NCBI GenBank assembly: GCA_963971225.1
Contig: OZ020267.1
Location: 147,192,427-147,256,426, forward strand
Direction: 5' to 3'
DNA length: 64,000 bases
Source of the DNA: Melieria omissa
Taxonomy: Eukaryota > Arthropoda > Insecta > Diptera > Ulidiidae
Shown here: positions 39,305-51,424 of the stretch, in pieces
How the letters are laid out: each line of letters begins with the position of its first letter
Position numbering within the stretch: the first letter of the stretch is position 1
The notes under the pieces: generated by a model
Told to the model about the DNA's origin: nothing
The model's input: only the letters and a program-made list of their open reading frames with translations
Database searches by the model: none
Translations under genes and position numbers: made by a program

Positions 39305-39450
39305 AAGTTTTGATCATTTTTAAAATTAGATTTAAAAACTCTCAACTTTGTTCAATTTTTGATCATTTTTAGAATTCGATTTAAAAACTCTCAACTTTGT
39401 TCAAATTTTGATCATTTTTTAAATTAGATTTAAAACTTTCAACATTTGAG
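39305..39450. repeat. Three-copy 49-bp tandem repeat
   Basis: TTTTGATCATTTTT followed by AGATTTAAAAACTCTCAACTTTG has its TGATCA at 39311, 39360 and 39409, an exact 49-bp step. Only a few substitutions separate the copies. Confidence 0.85.
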
Positions 39451-39454
39451 TCTT

Positions 39455-42400
39455 TCTTTCGTTTTTGCCATTTAAAGTTTTTATAAAACTTGGTGAAAAA
39501 GAAATTGAAAAATATATCAAAAATTCATTTTAATGAAAGTTTCCATAAAATGTCTGAATTTATATATTTTATAATAAAAAAATACTATAATTGCTGCACT
39601 GGCAACGGGGCCTTTCGCCAATTCGAATCTGTATATTTTTGTTTTATGTATTTTCAGAATATATAAAAAAATTCTTTCAATAAATTTCTTGCAGTGAGTT
39701 TTCGTTTGCTGTAAATAATCGAAAACATGAACAACTTTTGTTCGACCAAGTCGTCAAAGCACATGACGGGCGTACGCGACGCACGTGATCCGTGTTGGGG
39801 GCCGCCCTGTCTTGAGCACCGTTCGGCGATTAGTGGCGCAAAGAAAACGCTCCAAATCGCATAAGCGAACACATGCTGTGCGCTTTTGTAGGGACTAACT
39901 GTCTGTCTGGCGTTTATTTTTTTTTTTTTGGTTTTGTTACCAGTTCAAGCGTCGTTGTGTTCGTATTCGTTGGCTGCAATATGCTTCGCCAGAAAGTATA
40001 AATCAATGCCTGTGGATTTTGTGGTAGGTGGGCGCTGCAATGTGAGCGAATTCCCCCCCAAACGCATCGCATGCAACGTTGCGGAGGAGTGCAATGGAGC
40101 ACTGGAGGCGTGGCGGCAATTATGACACACACACACACACTCACACACGTAGAGGCTCAGGCGTGTCTGAGTGGTGCCATATGTGAATGTCAATGTGCGG
40201 CTGACTGCTGCATTTCTGCGAGACGAATTGCGGCTGTGTTTTTAGTTACTTTTGTTGCTGTTGCCGTTCATATTTGCATATCATTTGCGAACGCGCCACA
40301 TAGAATGCACTTTGCTGCCACCGCCGTTGCCGCCTACGTCTCAACGCCAGCCTCCGGTGCAACTGTGCATGAATCTTGAAAGTGCAAAACAACCCCTGCA
40401 AAACGCTTTTTGTATCATGTATCGCGTATTGCTTCACGAACGTGGCTGCACGATGCGCGTAAATGTTGAACTTCAATGCAGCGCCGAGTGGCAGCAGCAG
40501 CGCATTGTCAGCGCCCCATGTGTGCCACATTCCAAGTGCAGCGGATTAATGAGCGGATTTCGTTCATTTGCATTTACTTCTGCATTTCATCTGTGATGAT
40601 CTGTCGTTTTATTTGATTTTTTTGCTTTGCATAGATGTGTCTGTTTGTTTTTATATATTCAAGTTGAATATGTTTTATATATGAATTTTTATATACATTG
40701 ATTTTTTTAATTTTTTATATATTTTTTATAGAGTTTTATTTGATTTTGTATTTTTCATAAATGTTTTGTTGTTTAGACACCTTTGTATTTTTATGTTTAC
40801 ATTTCACCCCCTTTACTTGGGCGCCCTGTCTGTAGCCTCGACTGTGAGCACCTGGTATCTTCATTTCATTTCTCGTTTGCCGGTTGTGCAAAAATCTCAC
40901 TGCCTGCGCATTATTTATTTCACATGTGTTTTTTTGTTGTTGTTGTTTTTTAAATTTTTGTTGTTTTTTTTTAATGTTTTGTTGTTGCTTTCTATTTTTG
41001 TTGTTTAATGTTTATTGTTGTGTATTGCAGCTGGAAATTGTGTGTTGTGCTGTCTGACACAAAGCTCTGATAAATGATGCGATTTCTTGCATTTGCATGA
41101 ACTCTCTTCAATTTAGTCTGACGACAATGGCACTGACTCACTGACTGACTGAGTGTTGTTGTTGTTGTCAGCAAAATGGGGTGCTAAATGCAAATGTTGG
41201 CCGTTTTTGTTTTGTTGCTACACAAACTGTTTTGTGTTCTATGAGTTTTCATATTTTGTTTTTTTGTTGTTGTTGTAACTTTTTTGAGAGCTAAAGCCGT
41301 ATTAATGGTTTAATTATTTTGGCTTAAGTGGAATTTGAAAAGTATTTGAAGTTTAATTAAAGATTCTCAAAATAAGTGTTTGTATGTCTGTTGTTAACAA
41401 AAATGGCCCATCGGCTTTATGCTTTCAAGCTTGGCGCCTTCTTTCGCCCCACACAAGTTTCAAGCTTCCAGCTGTGCCCAACTTAAATGAAGCTGAAAAT
41501 TAACAAAAACCCCTTTTATTGCTGACCCAAAAAAATCTCCACAAACTACCTTTGAAATGTCATAATTATCTACTGCAACAACAACAACAACAAGATTGCA
41601 ATAATCATCATCGATAATGTCAACAACAGCAAACGCTGCCATCGGTTGCCACATATAGACAGCGTGTGCCCGATCTGCCATGGCTTATACAAAATTATAT
41701 ATAAAAAAACTATTATAACAAGAAGAAGAAGAAGAAGACAAGCAACATTTATGCGTAAACTAGTTCTTGACATTTTATTTGACTTTATTTGACTTCAGTT
41801 TCTTGTTGCAGGGTTTTTTTGTCTCTTTCAGCTTTCGTCATGGACCACTTTCCATGATGATGCGATGTCGCTGCGCATTTTTGTTGTTGTTGCTGACATT
41901 TTGTAGTTGTCATTGTTGTTGTTTTTGGGTTTTTGGTTTTTTTGTTGTTGTTGGTTTGTGCCTTTGCATGGCATATCAAAATCATTTAAGCTGCTTAAAC
42001 ATCAAATTGGCACACGTCAAAGAATTTCGGTCGCACGCCACGTTTCCGCCTGTCGTCTGTCATCTGCCATCTGTCGCTTTAATGGTTTTAGAAAAGGTCG
42101 TCGTTTGGTTTTCTGGAGCATTTCATTCTTTGCTTTTCGCTGTGCAATTGCGCTGAACTTCAAGTTGCGATTGACGTTGCTTTGTTGTTGTTGTTGTTGA
42201 AACGCAGACCATTAGTGAAGATTTAATGTGTTTTTAAAATGTTAATTTACAAATTGCGTGGCTGCAGGCAATGAACAACAACAACAACAACAATCACAGA
42301 AGTGAATAAAAAGTAGTAAGCAGCAGCCGCAGAAAATTGACATAAATGAGTCTCGACGGATGTCGGTTAAAGATGAATTTCCGCTAAATTGCAGCTAATG

Positions 42401-43475
42401 CGAAGAAAGAAATTTTTTCTCTCCAATTTAGCAAAAGTGTGCCTAATCGCAATTGTTTTCATTTTGAATTTGTATTTTAAGCGAAAATGCTTTCTACTTT
42501 CCATCATTTGCTGTCAGTTGCCAACATCTCAGCGAAATCTGTGTTCAATGGCAACACTGGCCCGTAGCCGCTAAGTGTCCTTTGTGCCTGCAGCTAAGAC
42601 ACACAAAACAAATTACATTTATTTGCCTTTATTTGAAGGGTTTCTCTGCTACTTAGTCGTATTTTGTGTGTGTGTGTGTGTGGGGAAGGGAAACAAAAGC
42701 AAAAGCGCCGATTTTGGGTTAACATTGCTTAAGGCAATGGCGATGACTCATACAGCAACTCATTTCTGCTCGCTTGCAATTGAAATTTGCTATCGCTTTA
42801 AACAATCAAATGTGCACTTGCCAGACAACAAAATTCATCCCCAAATATAAAACCACCCAAAAATTGTCTCATTGCAATGCTCGAGAAGTGCGAATGGCAG
42901 AGTGACGCCTGGGGGCGAATGTGACTGGCATTGGTATTTTTATTTGAATTTAACGCTGTCCTAGTGTGCTTTTCAACCCCACTGTTTGACATGGATGGAA
43001 AAAAGTCTCAACAATGTGTACTCGTACAACAAAAGTGAGCAACACGCTCGACTCTCCCCACGTTCTTGACAGGTGTGAAGCGAGTGGCTGATTTAATGCG
43101 CCCAAATAAAATTGTAATCTACCAGCAGGGAGTGGTGATTGCTTAGTGCTCTTGGGGCAAACAGGCAACTTGACTGTCATTAATTACCAACTGATGTACG
43201 CAAAGCTATGCGAGTCGCTCAAGGTTAACTGCTCAACAATTAAAACGAGATTAATTCTAAGGAAAAATACAGTTTTTAAATATGTAGTGATGAATTGAAT
43301 CAAGTGAAGCTTGGAATGAAAATAACTAGTTTAGATTTTAAACAGAACTAAAGTGAAATCGAAACTAATGATTTTCATTCCAAGATCAAGTTCAAGTCAC
43401 ACGAAAAAAATGTGTATTTCTTGAGCATTTACAAAAAGATTGATTGAGATTTTTTCGCTGGAAATGGAAATCAAT
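39455..43475. other. Non-coding intronic stretch
   Basis: TTG/CAA and CA microsatellites and GC-richer patches (39750-39860, 40010-40540) without a frame that resembles a protein. Confidence 0.45.
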
Positions 43476-43479
43476 GAGT

Positions 43480-44700
43480 CGATGTCAATTGGCGCGCCGA
43501 GTCAGACTTCATAATTATCGACCTTCCTCCTATTAGCTATTGACCTTTCACAGTCGAAAGCAGACTTAATTACTGAATCTGACAATATTCTACAGTGGAT
43601 TGGCTGAAGCCTGCTTTCAATCGGGTTATTTTCTGTCACCGATCTCGTATTTGACTATACTATGTCTTCTACAGTTCATACCTGCCTAAGCTTCAAATGA
43701 GTTTGACGATATCCTTTAGTGACGCAATAACTTCAATGCCCTGATTTGAAGGCTGTTATTAGTCGAAGGCGGCTACCTTACGGATCCTATAAACTATTTG
43801 CTGTCCATAATGGAAATCAACCTAAGCTTGAATGCATTGGTTGGAAGGCACTGATTAGCCGAAAGCGGCTACCTTCGGGTTCCTTGTTCGCCCCACTGTT
43901 CGTGATTGACTTTCCTACTATAAACTATTAGCTTTCCTTAGTCGAAATCGGCCAAAGCCGAAGTTAAGCTATAAGTATCGACCTTTCTCCTATCAGCTAT
44001 GCCTTTCATAGTCGAAACCTGCCTAAACTTCAAACGACTCTGACGATATAAACCAGTGGTGAAATAAATTCCATGTTGGCTACCTAGCTGATCCTTTATC
44101 GTCCTCGTTCATCGTTCCATACTAGAAAGCAGCCTGAGCTTCAAATGAATCTGACGATATACTTTGGTGACGCAATAACTTCCATGCCTTGACTTGAAGG
44201 CTCTGATGAGCCGAAGCCTGCTACCTTACGTATCCTTTTTTATCCAACTCTTCGTGTTTAATTCTCTTCCCATAAGTTATTAGTATTCCACAGTCAAGCT
44301 TCAATGAATCTGACAACATCCTTTAGTGGCGCAATAACTTCCATGCCTTGACTTCAAGGCTCTGATGAGCCTCAGCCTGCTACCTTACGTATCCTTTTTC
44401 AACCATCTCTTCGTGTTTGATTCTCTTCCTATAAGCTATTAGTATTCCACAGTCGAGCTTCAATGAATCTGTCGATATCCTCCAGTGAAGCAATGATTTC
44501 GCCTTGATTGGTTGACCGAAACAGACAACCTAATGGATTACTTTTCGTCCTCCTGTTCGTGTTTGACTAACAGAAGTTCGTAATTATCGACATTCCTCCT
44601 ATCGGCTATACATTATACTTACTGTTGAAACATGCCTAAGCTTCAAATAAACCTGACCATATCATCCACTAGTGCATTGGTGCCCTGCCTTGATGGATAT
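43480..44700. repeat. Tandem repeat array, ~160-bp units
   Basis: The phrase AGCTTCAAATGAATCTGACGATAT followed by CTTTAGTGACGCAATAACTTC, CCTTGACTTGAAGGCTCTGATGAGCCGAAG, TACCTTACGTATCCTTTTT and TATTAGTATTCCACAGTCGA recurs. The first marker lies near 43692, 44020, 44130, 44300, 44455 and 44638. Copies in the 44.1-44.5-kb part are the most alike, and the outer copies are eroded. Confidence 0.75.
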
Positions 44701-44830
44701 TAAACCTTTGTACGAGAGTAAATCCCATGCACCGTAGCCGAATATTTTGTTTTAATGGTTTTACATTGCCGTTGGCTTTTTAGCCGAATATTTTGTTAAA
44801 CTATAACATGGGCAAGGTTAGGTAAGCTAG

Positions 44831-45064
44831 TAGTGTCCGACCGAATATTCGTCTTTGGCCTATTTGGCCAAATTTTAATCTTCGGCTTCTGCCAAAATAG
44901 CCGAATACTTTAGCCGAAGGTTTACAAAATTATATAAAAACGAAAAGTTAAATTTGATTAGTTCTTTTCCTGAGTATTCGGCTTCGGCCTTCGGCTTAGT
45001 ATTTTAGTTATGCCGAATATTCGGCTTCGGCTTTGGCCAAACGTCCACCTTTGGTCGGACACTA
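44831..45064. mobile_element. Intact 234-bp hAT-type MITE
   Basis: The ends are TAGTGTCCGACCGAA and, inverted, TAGTGTCCGACCAAA (12-bp perfect terminal inverted repeat). The element is flanked on both sides by the 8-bp direct repeat TAAGCTAG (44823-44830 and 45065-45072), the duplication size of hAT transposases. The interior is made of nested GCCGAATATTCGGC-like dyads and TTCGGC runs with no coding capacity. It must have been moved by a transposase encoded elsewhere. Confidence 0.85.
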
Positions 45065-45072
45065 TAAGCTAG

Positions 45073-45360
45073 TAAGCCAGTTCGGTCCCGCATAGACCCT
45101 GTTGGGTCCCTACCGGTACCAATTAAAGCTAAGAAGACTTATTGTTGTGCTTGGGCATCCCATCCACCAGGGAGAAGAACCGGGCGCAGTCTTGAGATAG
45201 TCGGACAGAAATAAAGAATGTGCTCCAAGATTTCCTTGACATAAGTTTCTTAGCATTTCCTGGATTAATTGGGCTCAGTGATGGCCTCGTGCAGTGTCCC
45301 GGATCAACAATATCTCTGCAGTCCTTCTGCGGCAACATGAGAACGAATTTCTTAAGTGTC
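45073..45360 (-). mobile_element. 3' end of a non-LTR retrotransposon, decayed
   Basis: On the - strand the sequence ends ...GGGACCCAACAGGGTCTATGCGGGACC..ACTGGCTTACTAGCTTACCTAACC once the hAT MITE is removed. This layout is typical of the 3' tail of RNase H-bearing non-LTR elements in flies. A short - strand frame (45129-45338) ends just before it. The assignment rests on the tail style and the nested MITE, not on a full domain. Confidence 0.4.
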
Positions 45361-45364
45361 TTTG

Positions 45365-46595
45365 AGTTTGATAGATATTTTTATAGTGCCATGAAAAAAG
45401 TAATGATCTATTGTGCTTCTTTAAGTTCTTCATTCATTATTCATTAATCACTATTTCACCTCTTTCACTGTTTTTTTCTCAGAAAAGTCTTACAACTTTC
45501 TTATCTTCTTTAGCAACTTTGCCATTTTCAAATCACATTCACATTTTTTTGCACCACTTCTTTCTTCATGGGAGTTAATTTTGTATGCCTTGTTGATGTT
45601 TTTGCATTTTAAATTTGATTCTTAAAAGTGCAATAAATATGCAAATGCTAATAAAAGACACATCGAAGCATGAAAACACAACGATTTCATGCATAAAATA
45701 CAAACTTGTTATCAGTTTTTATCGCTGGGCCAACAAATGAGGTTAATCAATACCAACGCCAAAAGACATTCACTTTGCAGTGGACATTTGCATAAAAACA
45801 AAAACAAAAACAAAAATTGAAAAAAATAAAAACTAAAATTAAAAAAAAGAATAGCTAAGCGACACAGCAACAATTTGATGCCAACTGAAAATTCATGCGC
45901 GATCAACATTCACACGCTTCACCACCGACTGTCGTCTGTCGACTGCGGCAACGTTAATGCAATGCAGATTTAATGAATTCGCTGTAAAACGATATGCAAC
46001 CCTATCAATTTTGTGGCTGTTGCTGTTTGTTGTTGTTGTAGCTCTAATTTCCAACCAGCTGCATATTAATTACACAATTTCCGAAATTGTCATTTCAAGC
46101 GGATTAACATAGAAACGTTTGACAGCGCTTGCGTGCGATATGGTTTTTGCAAGCTGTTTCATATTTAATTTTTGCATATTTCGGAATTAATATAGTTTTT
46201 GTTTTATTTAAAAAAATTGCAATAATTTCCATAAATAGACCAAATGAAAGTAAATGAACAAAATAGTTTGTTTTGTTTTCATAAATATGCAAAATTTATT
46301 ATTTTTTTTTCAATTTGTTTACTTGACTTGAGCGCATTGGGCCTCAACAAGGCAGGTTTTGGTTACATTTAGTGATTGAAGTTCTGCCCGTGTGGGAGTT
46401 TGGTCTATTGCTAGTAGTCTCAGGTCCCAGGGCTTCTATTTGTCGACCTCTAGAAGACACACTTTCCTATGTGAAAGTTTATTGCTGTGTTGTGTATGTA
46501 GAATGGGCTCTGTGCACTCATTGTTGCTATGTAGGAGGAGTTATTAGAAAACGCATTGGTTGGTGTCTTTGATGAGCTTATTTTTGGAAGATGTA
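45365..46595. other. Non-coding stretch
   Basis: AT-rich with A-rich (45800-45850) and TTG runs. Nothing assignable. Confidence 0.5.
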
Positions 46596-46599
46596 TGCG

Positions 46600-46930
46600 C
46601 TGCGAAATGATTGACATATCCGATTAGATCTTCATATCGTCAACACCGCCACTCTACACGTAAGTGCGCTTAGGCTAAGAGAGATAGGATGCTGGAAGAA
46701 TTAACCGTATGGACACGGGTCAGACAGACTACAAAATTCCCACTGTATTCTTAGGGAAAAGGTATGGCATACGAATTCCCTCCCGTTCGGAATGGAAGAA
46801 ATTCTTCCTTTGTTCCACAGGTGGGAGCGATACTGAAATTTACACTGATGGACCAAAGATGGACTGCGGTGTAGGAGTGGGAATCTACTCAGAGAAGCTG
46901 AAGCCTTGCAAAATAAATAAAATTTGCTGA
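46600..46930 (+). pseudogene. Non-LTR retrotransposon ORF2 fragment with RNase H motif
   Basis: One + frame reads LDLHIVNTATLH..ALRLREIGCWKN followed by YGHG, the connection region of non-LTR polymerase proteins. After a frameshift and stops it continues in another frame as EIYTDGPKMDCGVGVGIYSEKL, the first catalytic block of RNase H (the TDG Asp). This combination is found in I/R1/LOA-type elements. The fragment is short, shifted and stopped, so it is dead. The region to ~47120 may be more of the same element. Confidence 0.6.
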
Positions 46931-46934
46931 GAGC

Positions 46935-47820
46935 TGTTTGGATTAAAAGTATAGTCACAAGATAAAGGACTTGTCGCAAGATAAAGAATTCGACTGGGCA
47001 ATGCTGGTAGGATGGAAAATCACAAGAAAGAAGAAAAATTGGGAATTTCAGAAATGTGCAGAACCAAGTCAAGTGACAACTGAATGTACAACCTGTGAAA
47101 TGGAGGAGTGAGCAATGCAAAAAATATATTAAAATAATAATTGGCAGAAAGTTAGATTAAAAAATTCAATGTAAAATTATTTTAACTTAAAATTGTAATT
47201 TTTGAATTAAATTTTTTAAATTTTAACTTTTTAATTTTTTAATTTTTTTTAGAGATTTGACTTTAGTCTGCGGTGATAAAATTAAAAAATTTTAATTTTT
47301 GAATTTAATAATTTTTTAATTTTATTTTTTTATTTTTTTTTGGAGCTTTGACTTTAGTCTGCGCTGGTGAGATAATAAAAAATATAGGTTAGGTTAGGCT
47401 AGATAAGACAGGCAGCTAGTCAATATCTTGCTTAGTACACTCAAGGGCCTCAACGACCCATTGCGATGCTCGATAGAGAGTATGGAAGATCACCCTCTTA
47501 AAATCCGTTCTGTAGTCTTTAAACCAACATGAACTTTGGATAAATCTTCATCACACCCCATGTTCAAACATTGAATTCTTCAAAAATTTGTGTAGTATGG
47601 TTTGAAATGCCATAAATAACTCATCAAGTTGATGATTAACTGTGGTTCTACTTTGCTGAGCCGAAGAGGACACAGAGTCCCTCCTTCTTAGTTTATTTTT
47701 GGCGCCTGAGTAGATTTACAACAACAATTTTACAATGAAATTTTAGTAATTTGGCACAAATTTTATTGATTAATTTTTATTTATTTTAATCTAATTTAAT
47801 AACTCTAATTACAAATATAA
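46935..47820. other. Non-coding stretch
   Basis: A/T-only runs (47125-47340) containing a small duplication (GAG..TTTGACTTTAGTCTGCG at ~47252 and ~47342), then GGTTAGGTTAGG at ~47389, a common retrotransposon-tail motif. No gene. Confidence 0.5.
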
Positions 47821-47822
47821 AT

Positions 47823-48194
47823 AGTGAAACATATGATTTGACATCCCATCTTTTGCTGCAATTTAAATCTAAATATTTCTTTGTATAAATTTATAATTAA
47901 AATTAATAAATTATATTCAAAAAAATAAACCGAAATCAATAAATTATGTGCAAAATTTATAGAATTAATTTGAAAATTGTTGTTGTAAATTTACGCGCTT
48001 TACGAAACAGTGAAACATTTCATTTGACATCTCACCTTTTGCTGCAATTCAAATCTAAATATTTCTTTGTATAAATTTATAATCAAAATTAATAAATTAT
48101 ATTTAAAAAAATAAACCGAAATCAATAAATAATGTGCAAAATTATTAGAATTTAATTTGAAAATTGTTGTTGTAAATTTACCCGTTTTACGAGC
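47823..48194. repeat. Two-copy tandem duplication, 186-bp period
   Basis: AGTGAAACAT begins at 47823 and 48009. The units share landmarks throughout, including TTTGCTGCAATT, ATTTCTTTGTATAAATTTAT, AAAAAATAAACCGAAATCAAT and GAAAATTGTTGTTGTAAATT, at about 90% identity by eye. Confidence 0.85.
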
Positions 48195-48199
48195 TCCGC

Positions 48200-50095
48200 T
48201 CGACTGGCTTTGCGTTTGATTGATTTTGCATTATTCTGCGATAAACTTGTTAGCTCAAAATTTATGATTCTTTTCACAAAAATAACAATAAAATATTCAC
48301 TGCCTTTAGTGATAGTAAACAACATACAAAAACAACCGCAAATAACAACAACAACAATCATTGTTTATGACTGCACTATTCAGTCATTTCAGTTGCATTT
48401 ACGCGCAGAATTTTTCAGCGTCAATTTCTATAGAAAAAAATGTAACTGTAGCATAAAATGTGTTTTCGTCGCTGCATACTGGTTGTTGTTGTTGCTCTTG
48501 TTAGTATTTTGCCACGAATCAGTGCAAGTTGTGTGACAGTTCTAGTTGTGGGGGGAAAAATTGGCGCCACTCGCAGCATGACGCGCCGCTTGCATACGAA
48601 TCGATAAGCAAAACACTAACAAAACCGGCAATAAAACTGTGATAAAAACAACAACAACAACAATAAAAAACAATGAGCATGTGTATTGAAAGTTGCGCTA
48701 AACGGCAGCGGCAGCCAAACAGTCGATTAAGCATGCGGTACGTGGCACCGAATTGCTGCATGGAGCCGCGCACTGGGGGTGGCGGCTGCATGTGGGGAAT
48801 TGGGAATGAGTTGGCCAAATGTGTACAATCACGTAAAGGTGTATGCGTGTGTGTGAGTGTGTGCAAGCGCGCGAATGAAGCCTTCATGCGATAAAAACTA
48901 ACAGCCCAACCAAGGCTCGTAACACTGAAATGAAATTTCATTTTTATTATTGCAGCCAAACACACAACACACACACAAACACAATCGAATACATTCACAC
49001 ATGCGTACAGCAACACAAACAGAAGCAGAAAAACTTATTTATTTATTCATATGCAGCCATTGCGGGCTTCTCGTTCCCCCCGGCCCCAAAAACAATTCAC
49101 TTCTAAGCTGCGCTGTTGTTGCAAACGTAATGAATTTGCGTTGCTTTTTCATAGAACATCAACACCGACACCCACCCACAAAAATAATTGAAATTGTGTC
49201 GAGCGAGAAGAAAAAGTCATCGAAAATGGGTTCCATCGAAATTGGGAAAGAGTAGAACTCACACAAGTCGTTCTTGGAATTTTGCTGCGCTTTGGCCAAT
49301 TACGCGTTGCGTTCATTTCTTTTCAATTTTTTGGAGCATAGCCAAATTGTCTGCCATCAACTCACACACACAGCATCAAATATTCGTTTATATTTGCCGT
49401 TGCTTTGCGCCCCTTTGGCAAAGGGGTACACAGGCCCCGAAGGCAATCGGGCCGCACATATATGAATTGTGTCCATGAACCGAAGATTCTTTTGAAGGGC
49501 GCCCGCCGCATAAATGTTGCTTGCGTTATTAGCAAAAAGCCAAACACAACGAAGACAAAATCGACAAAAAAGAAATTGTTTGGTTTTGCTTTTGTGACCA
49601 GTTGTTTTTATTATTTTGTCAGTTTGTTGCTGTATTTTCTAAAACGTTCACAATCGCACAAAGGCAACATGGCAAACCTGCAAAGCAACACATCAGCATC
49701 GGCAAACAAACAAACCAACGGGCTAACAACAAATACCAAAATAATCAGCAATTGTGTCAACAAATATGTGGCTGTGTTTGGTTGCCACAAAAGCCGACAC
49801 TGCTGTCGTGCAGCAGCTGAAATTTTCAATGTCTTTTCTGGATCTTGGCGCTTTTCTGGGTTTGTTGGTATAATATTTCCTGTTGTTGTGACAGAGTTCA
49901 TTGAATTCGTTTGGGCGCTTGCAGTGTGAGTGTGTGCGGCTTGTATGCTGCATGTTGTTGTTGTTGTTGTGTTGTTTTTGTTAATAATTACTTTGATCAG
50001 AATTCCATTATTTTTGCTGGATTAATTTGACTCATTTCGTCGTAAGCACATAGTTCATGCAACTAGTACGAAAGACAAATTGTAATTGGAGTTAT
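48200..50095. other. Mixed non-coding stretch
   Basis: Contains the speculative exon at 48673, CA/TG microsatellites, and GC-richer patches near 49400-49500. Open frames on both strands here overlap one another and share no family signature. Confidence 0.4.
48673..48838 (+). CDS. Possible upstream exon, speculative
   Basis: An ATG in a good fly context (AAAACAATGAGC) follows a CAA-rich, 5'-UTR-like leader (48560-48672). It opens a 55-codon GC-richer frame (MSMCIESCAKRQRQPNSRLS...) that reaches weak donors at 48833 (GTAAAG) and 48839 (GTGTAT). Either donor would leave phase 1, which does not join directly to the phase-0 exon at 54346, so a further exon would be needed. No domain is recognised. 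A CA-rich repeat follows, and chance is a real possibility. Confidence 0.12.
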
Positions 50096-50099
50096 AACA

Positions 50100-51420
50100 A
50101 AAATTCTTAGGCTTTCTTTTCTTCTCTTTTTCTGCTCTAGCACTTCCCTCTATTTCTTCTTTTAGTCCTTCTTTTTCATATTTTTCATGCTTTTGTTCTT
50201 TCCTCCTTCTACTAGGTATGTTTTTTTCTCAATCTCTCTCCCCCATTCCAAGTCTTCTTTTAATTTTGAATTTTTTATTTTTTATTTGTTTATTTATTTA
50301 TTTTTTAATCGTTTTTATCTTCTGTCCTATTCCTATTTTTGCAATCTCGCCCATTACATTTTTTTATTTTTTTTATTTATTAATTTTTTATATTTTTTAT
50401 CTTCTATTCTATCATTCTTTCCCTCATTCCAAGTGTTGTTTTCATTTTTTATTTTTTTATTTATTTATTTTTTTTCTTTTTTATCTTCTTTCCTATTCCA
50501 ATTTTTTCAATCTCTTCCTCATTCCAATCTTTTTTCATTTTTTATTTTTTATTTATTTATTTATTTTATTATCTTCTTTATCTTCCATCCTATTCTTATT
50601 TTTTTCATTCTCTCCCTCATTCCAAGTTTTTTTTTTTATTTTTTTTATTTATTAATTTTTTATCTTTTTTATCTTCTATCCTATCTTTCTTTCCCTCATT
50701 CCAAGTGTTGTTTTCATTTTTGATTTTTTTGATTTATTTATTTTTTTATCTTTTTATCTTCTATCCTATTCCTAGTTTTTCAATCTCTCTCCCCCATTCC
50801 AAGTCTTTTTTTCATTTTTTATTTTTATTTTTTTATTTATTTATTTTTTATCTTTTTATCTTATCTTTTTTATCTTTTTTTTTCTTTTACATTTTTTATT
50901 TTTAATTAATTAATTTATTTATTAATTTTTTTATCTTGTTTATCTTCCATCCTATTCCTATTTCAATCTCTCCCCCTCATTTCAAGGCTTGTTTTAATTT
51001 TTTATTTTTTTTATTTTTTTATTTTTTCATTTTTTTAACTTCTATCCTATCCCGTTTTTTCTTTTAATCTGTTTCCATCATTCAATTTTTTTTTTTATTT
51101 TTAATATTTTTTTTAAATAATTTTTTTGGTTTTTTTAACTTCTATCCTATTCCTATTTTTTCAATCTTTTTCCCTCATTCTAATTCTTTTTTTAATTATT
51201 AATTTTTTTAATTTATTTTGTATCTTTTTTATCTTCTATGCTCTGCCCCTCATTCCAAGTTTTTTTTTTATTTTTAATTATTTTTAATTTTTTGATCTTT
51301 TTTATCTTTTATCCTATTCTTTTTTCTTGTCTCTCTTGTTGTCTCTTGTGCTGTTTGTTTGCATCACATAAATTTCGCTCTCAAAACTATTTAATCCCAT
51401 TCTATCCTAATTTCTCGAAT
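50100..51420. repeat. T-rich, strand-asymmetric tandem repeat tract (~1.3 kb)
   Basis: Units of ~80-110 bp combine long TTTTTATTTATTTATTTTT stretches with TATCTTCTATCCTATTCCTATTTTT and TCAATCTCTCCCTCATTCCAAGT. The CATTCCAAGT-type marker recurs near 50231, 50430, 50520, 50618, 50696, 50795, 50978, 51174 and 51250. Phe/Leu/Tyr-rich frames of up to 178 codons are by-products of the T content. Confidence 0.85.
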
Positions 51421-51424
51421 CTCC

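Noticed and set aside
47385..47400. GGTTAGGTTAGG as telomere-type (TTAGG)n
   Set aside because: Only two to three units, next to retrotransposon debris. Flies lack TTAGG telomeres, and such motifs are common in retroelement tails.
48519..49016. 165-codon - strand frame
   Set aside because: Built from CA/TG microsatellite and CAA runs; no motif, and it overlaps other equally plausible frames.
50187..50723. 178-codon Phe/Leu/Tyr-rich 'membrane protein'
   Set aside because: It lies wholly within the T-rich tandem repeat. Hydrophobicity comes from TTT/CTT/ATT codons and several frames are equally open.
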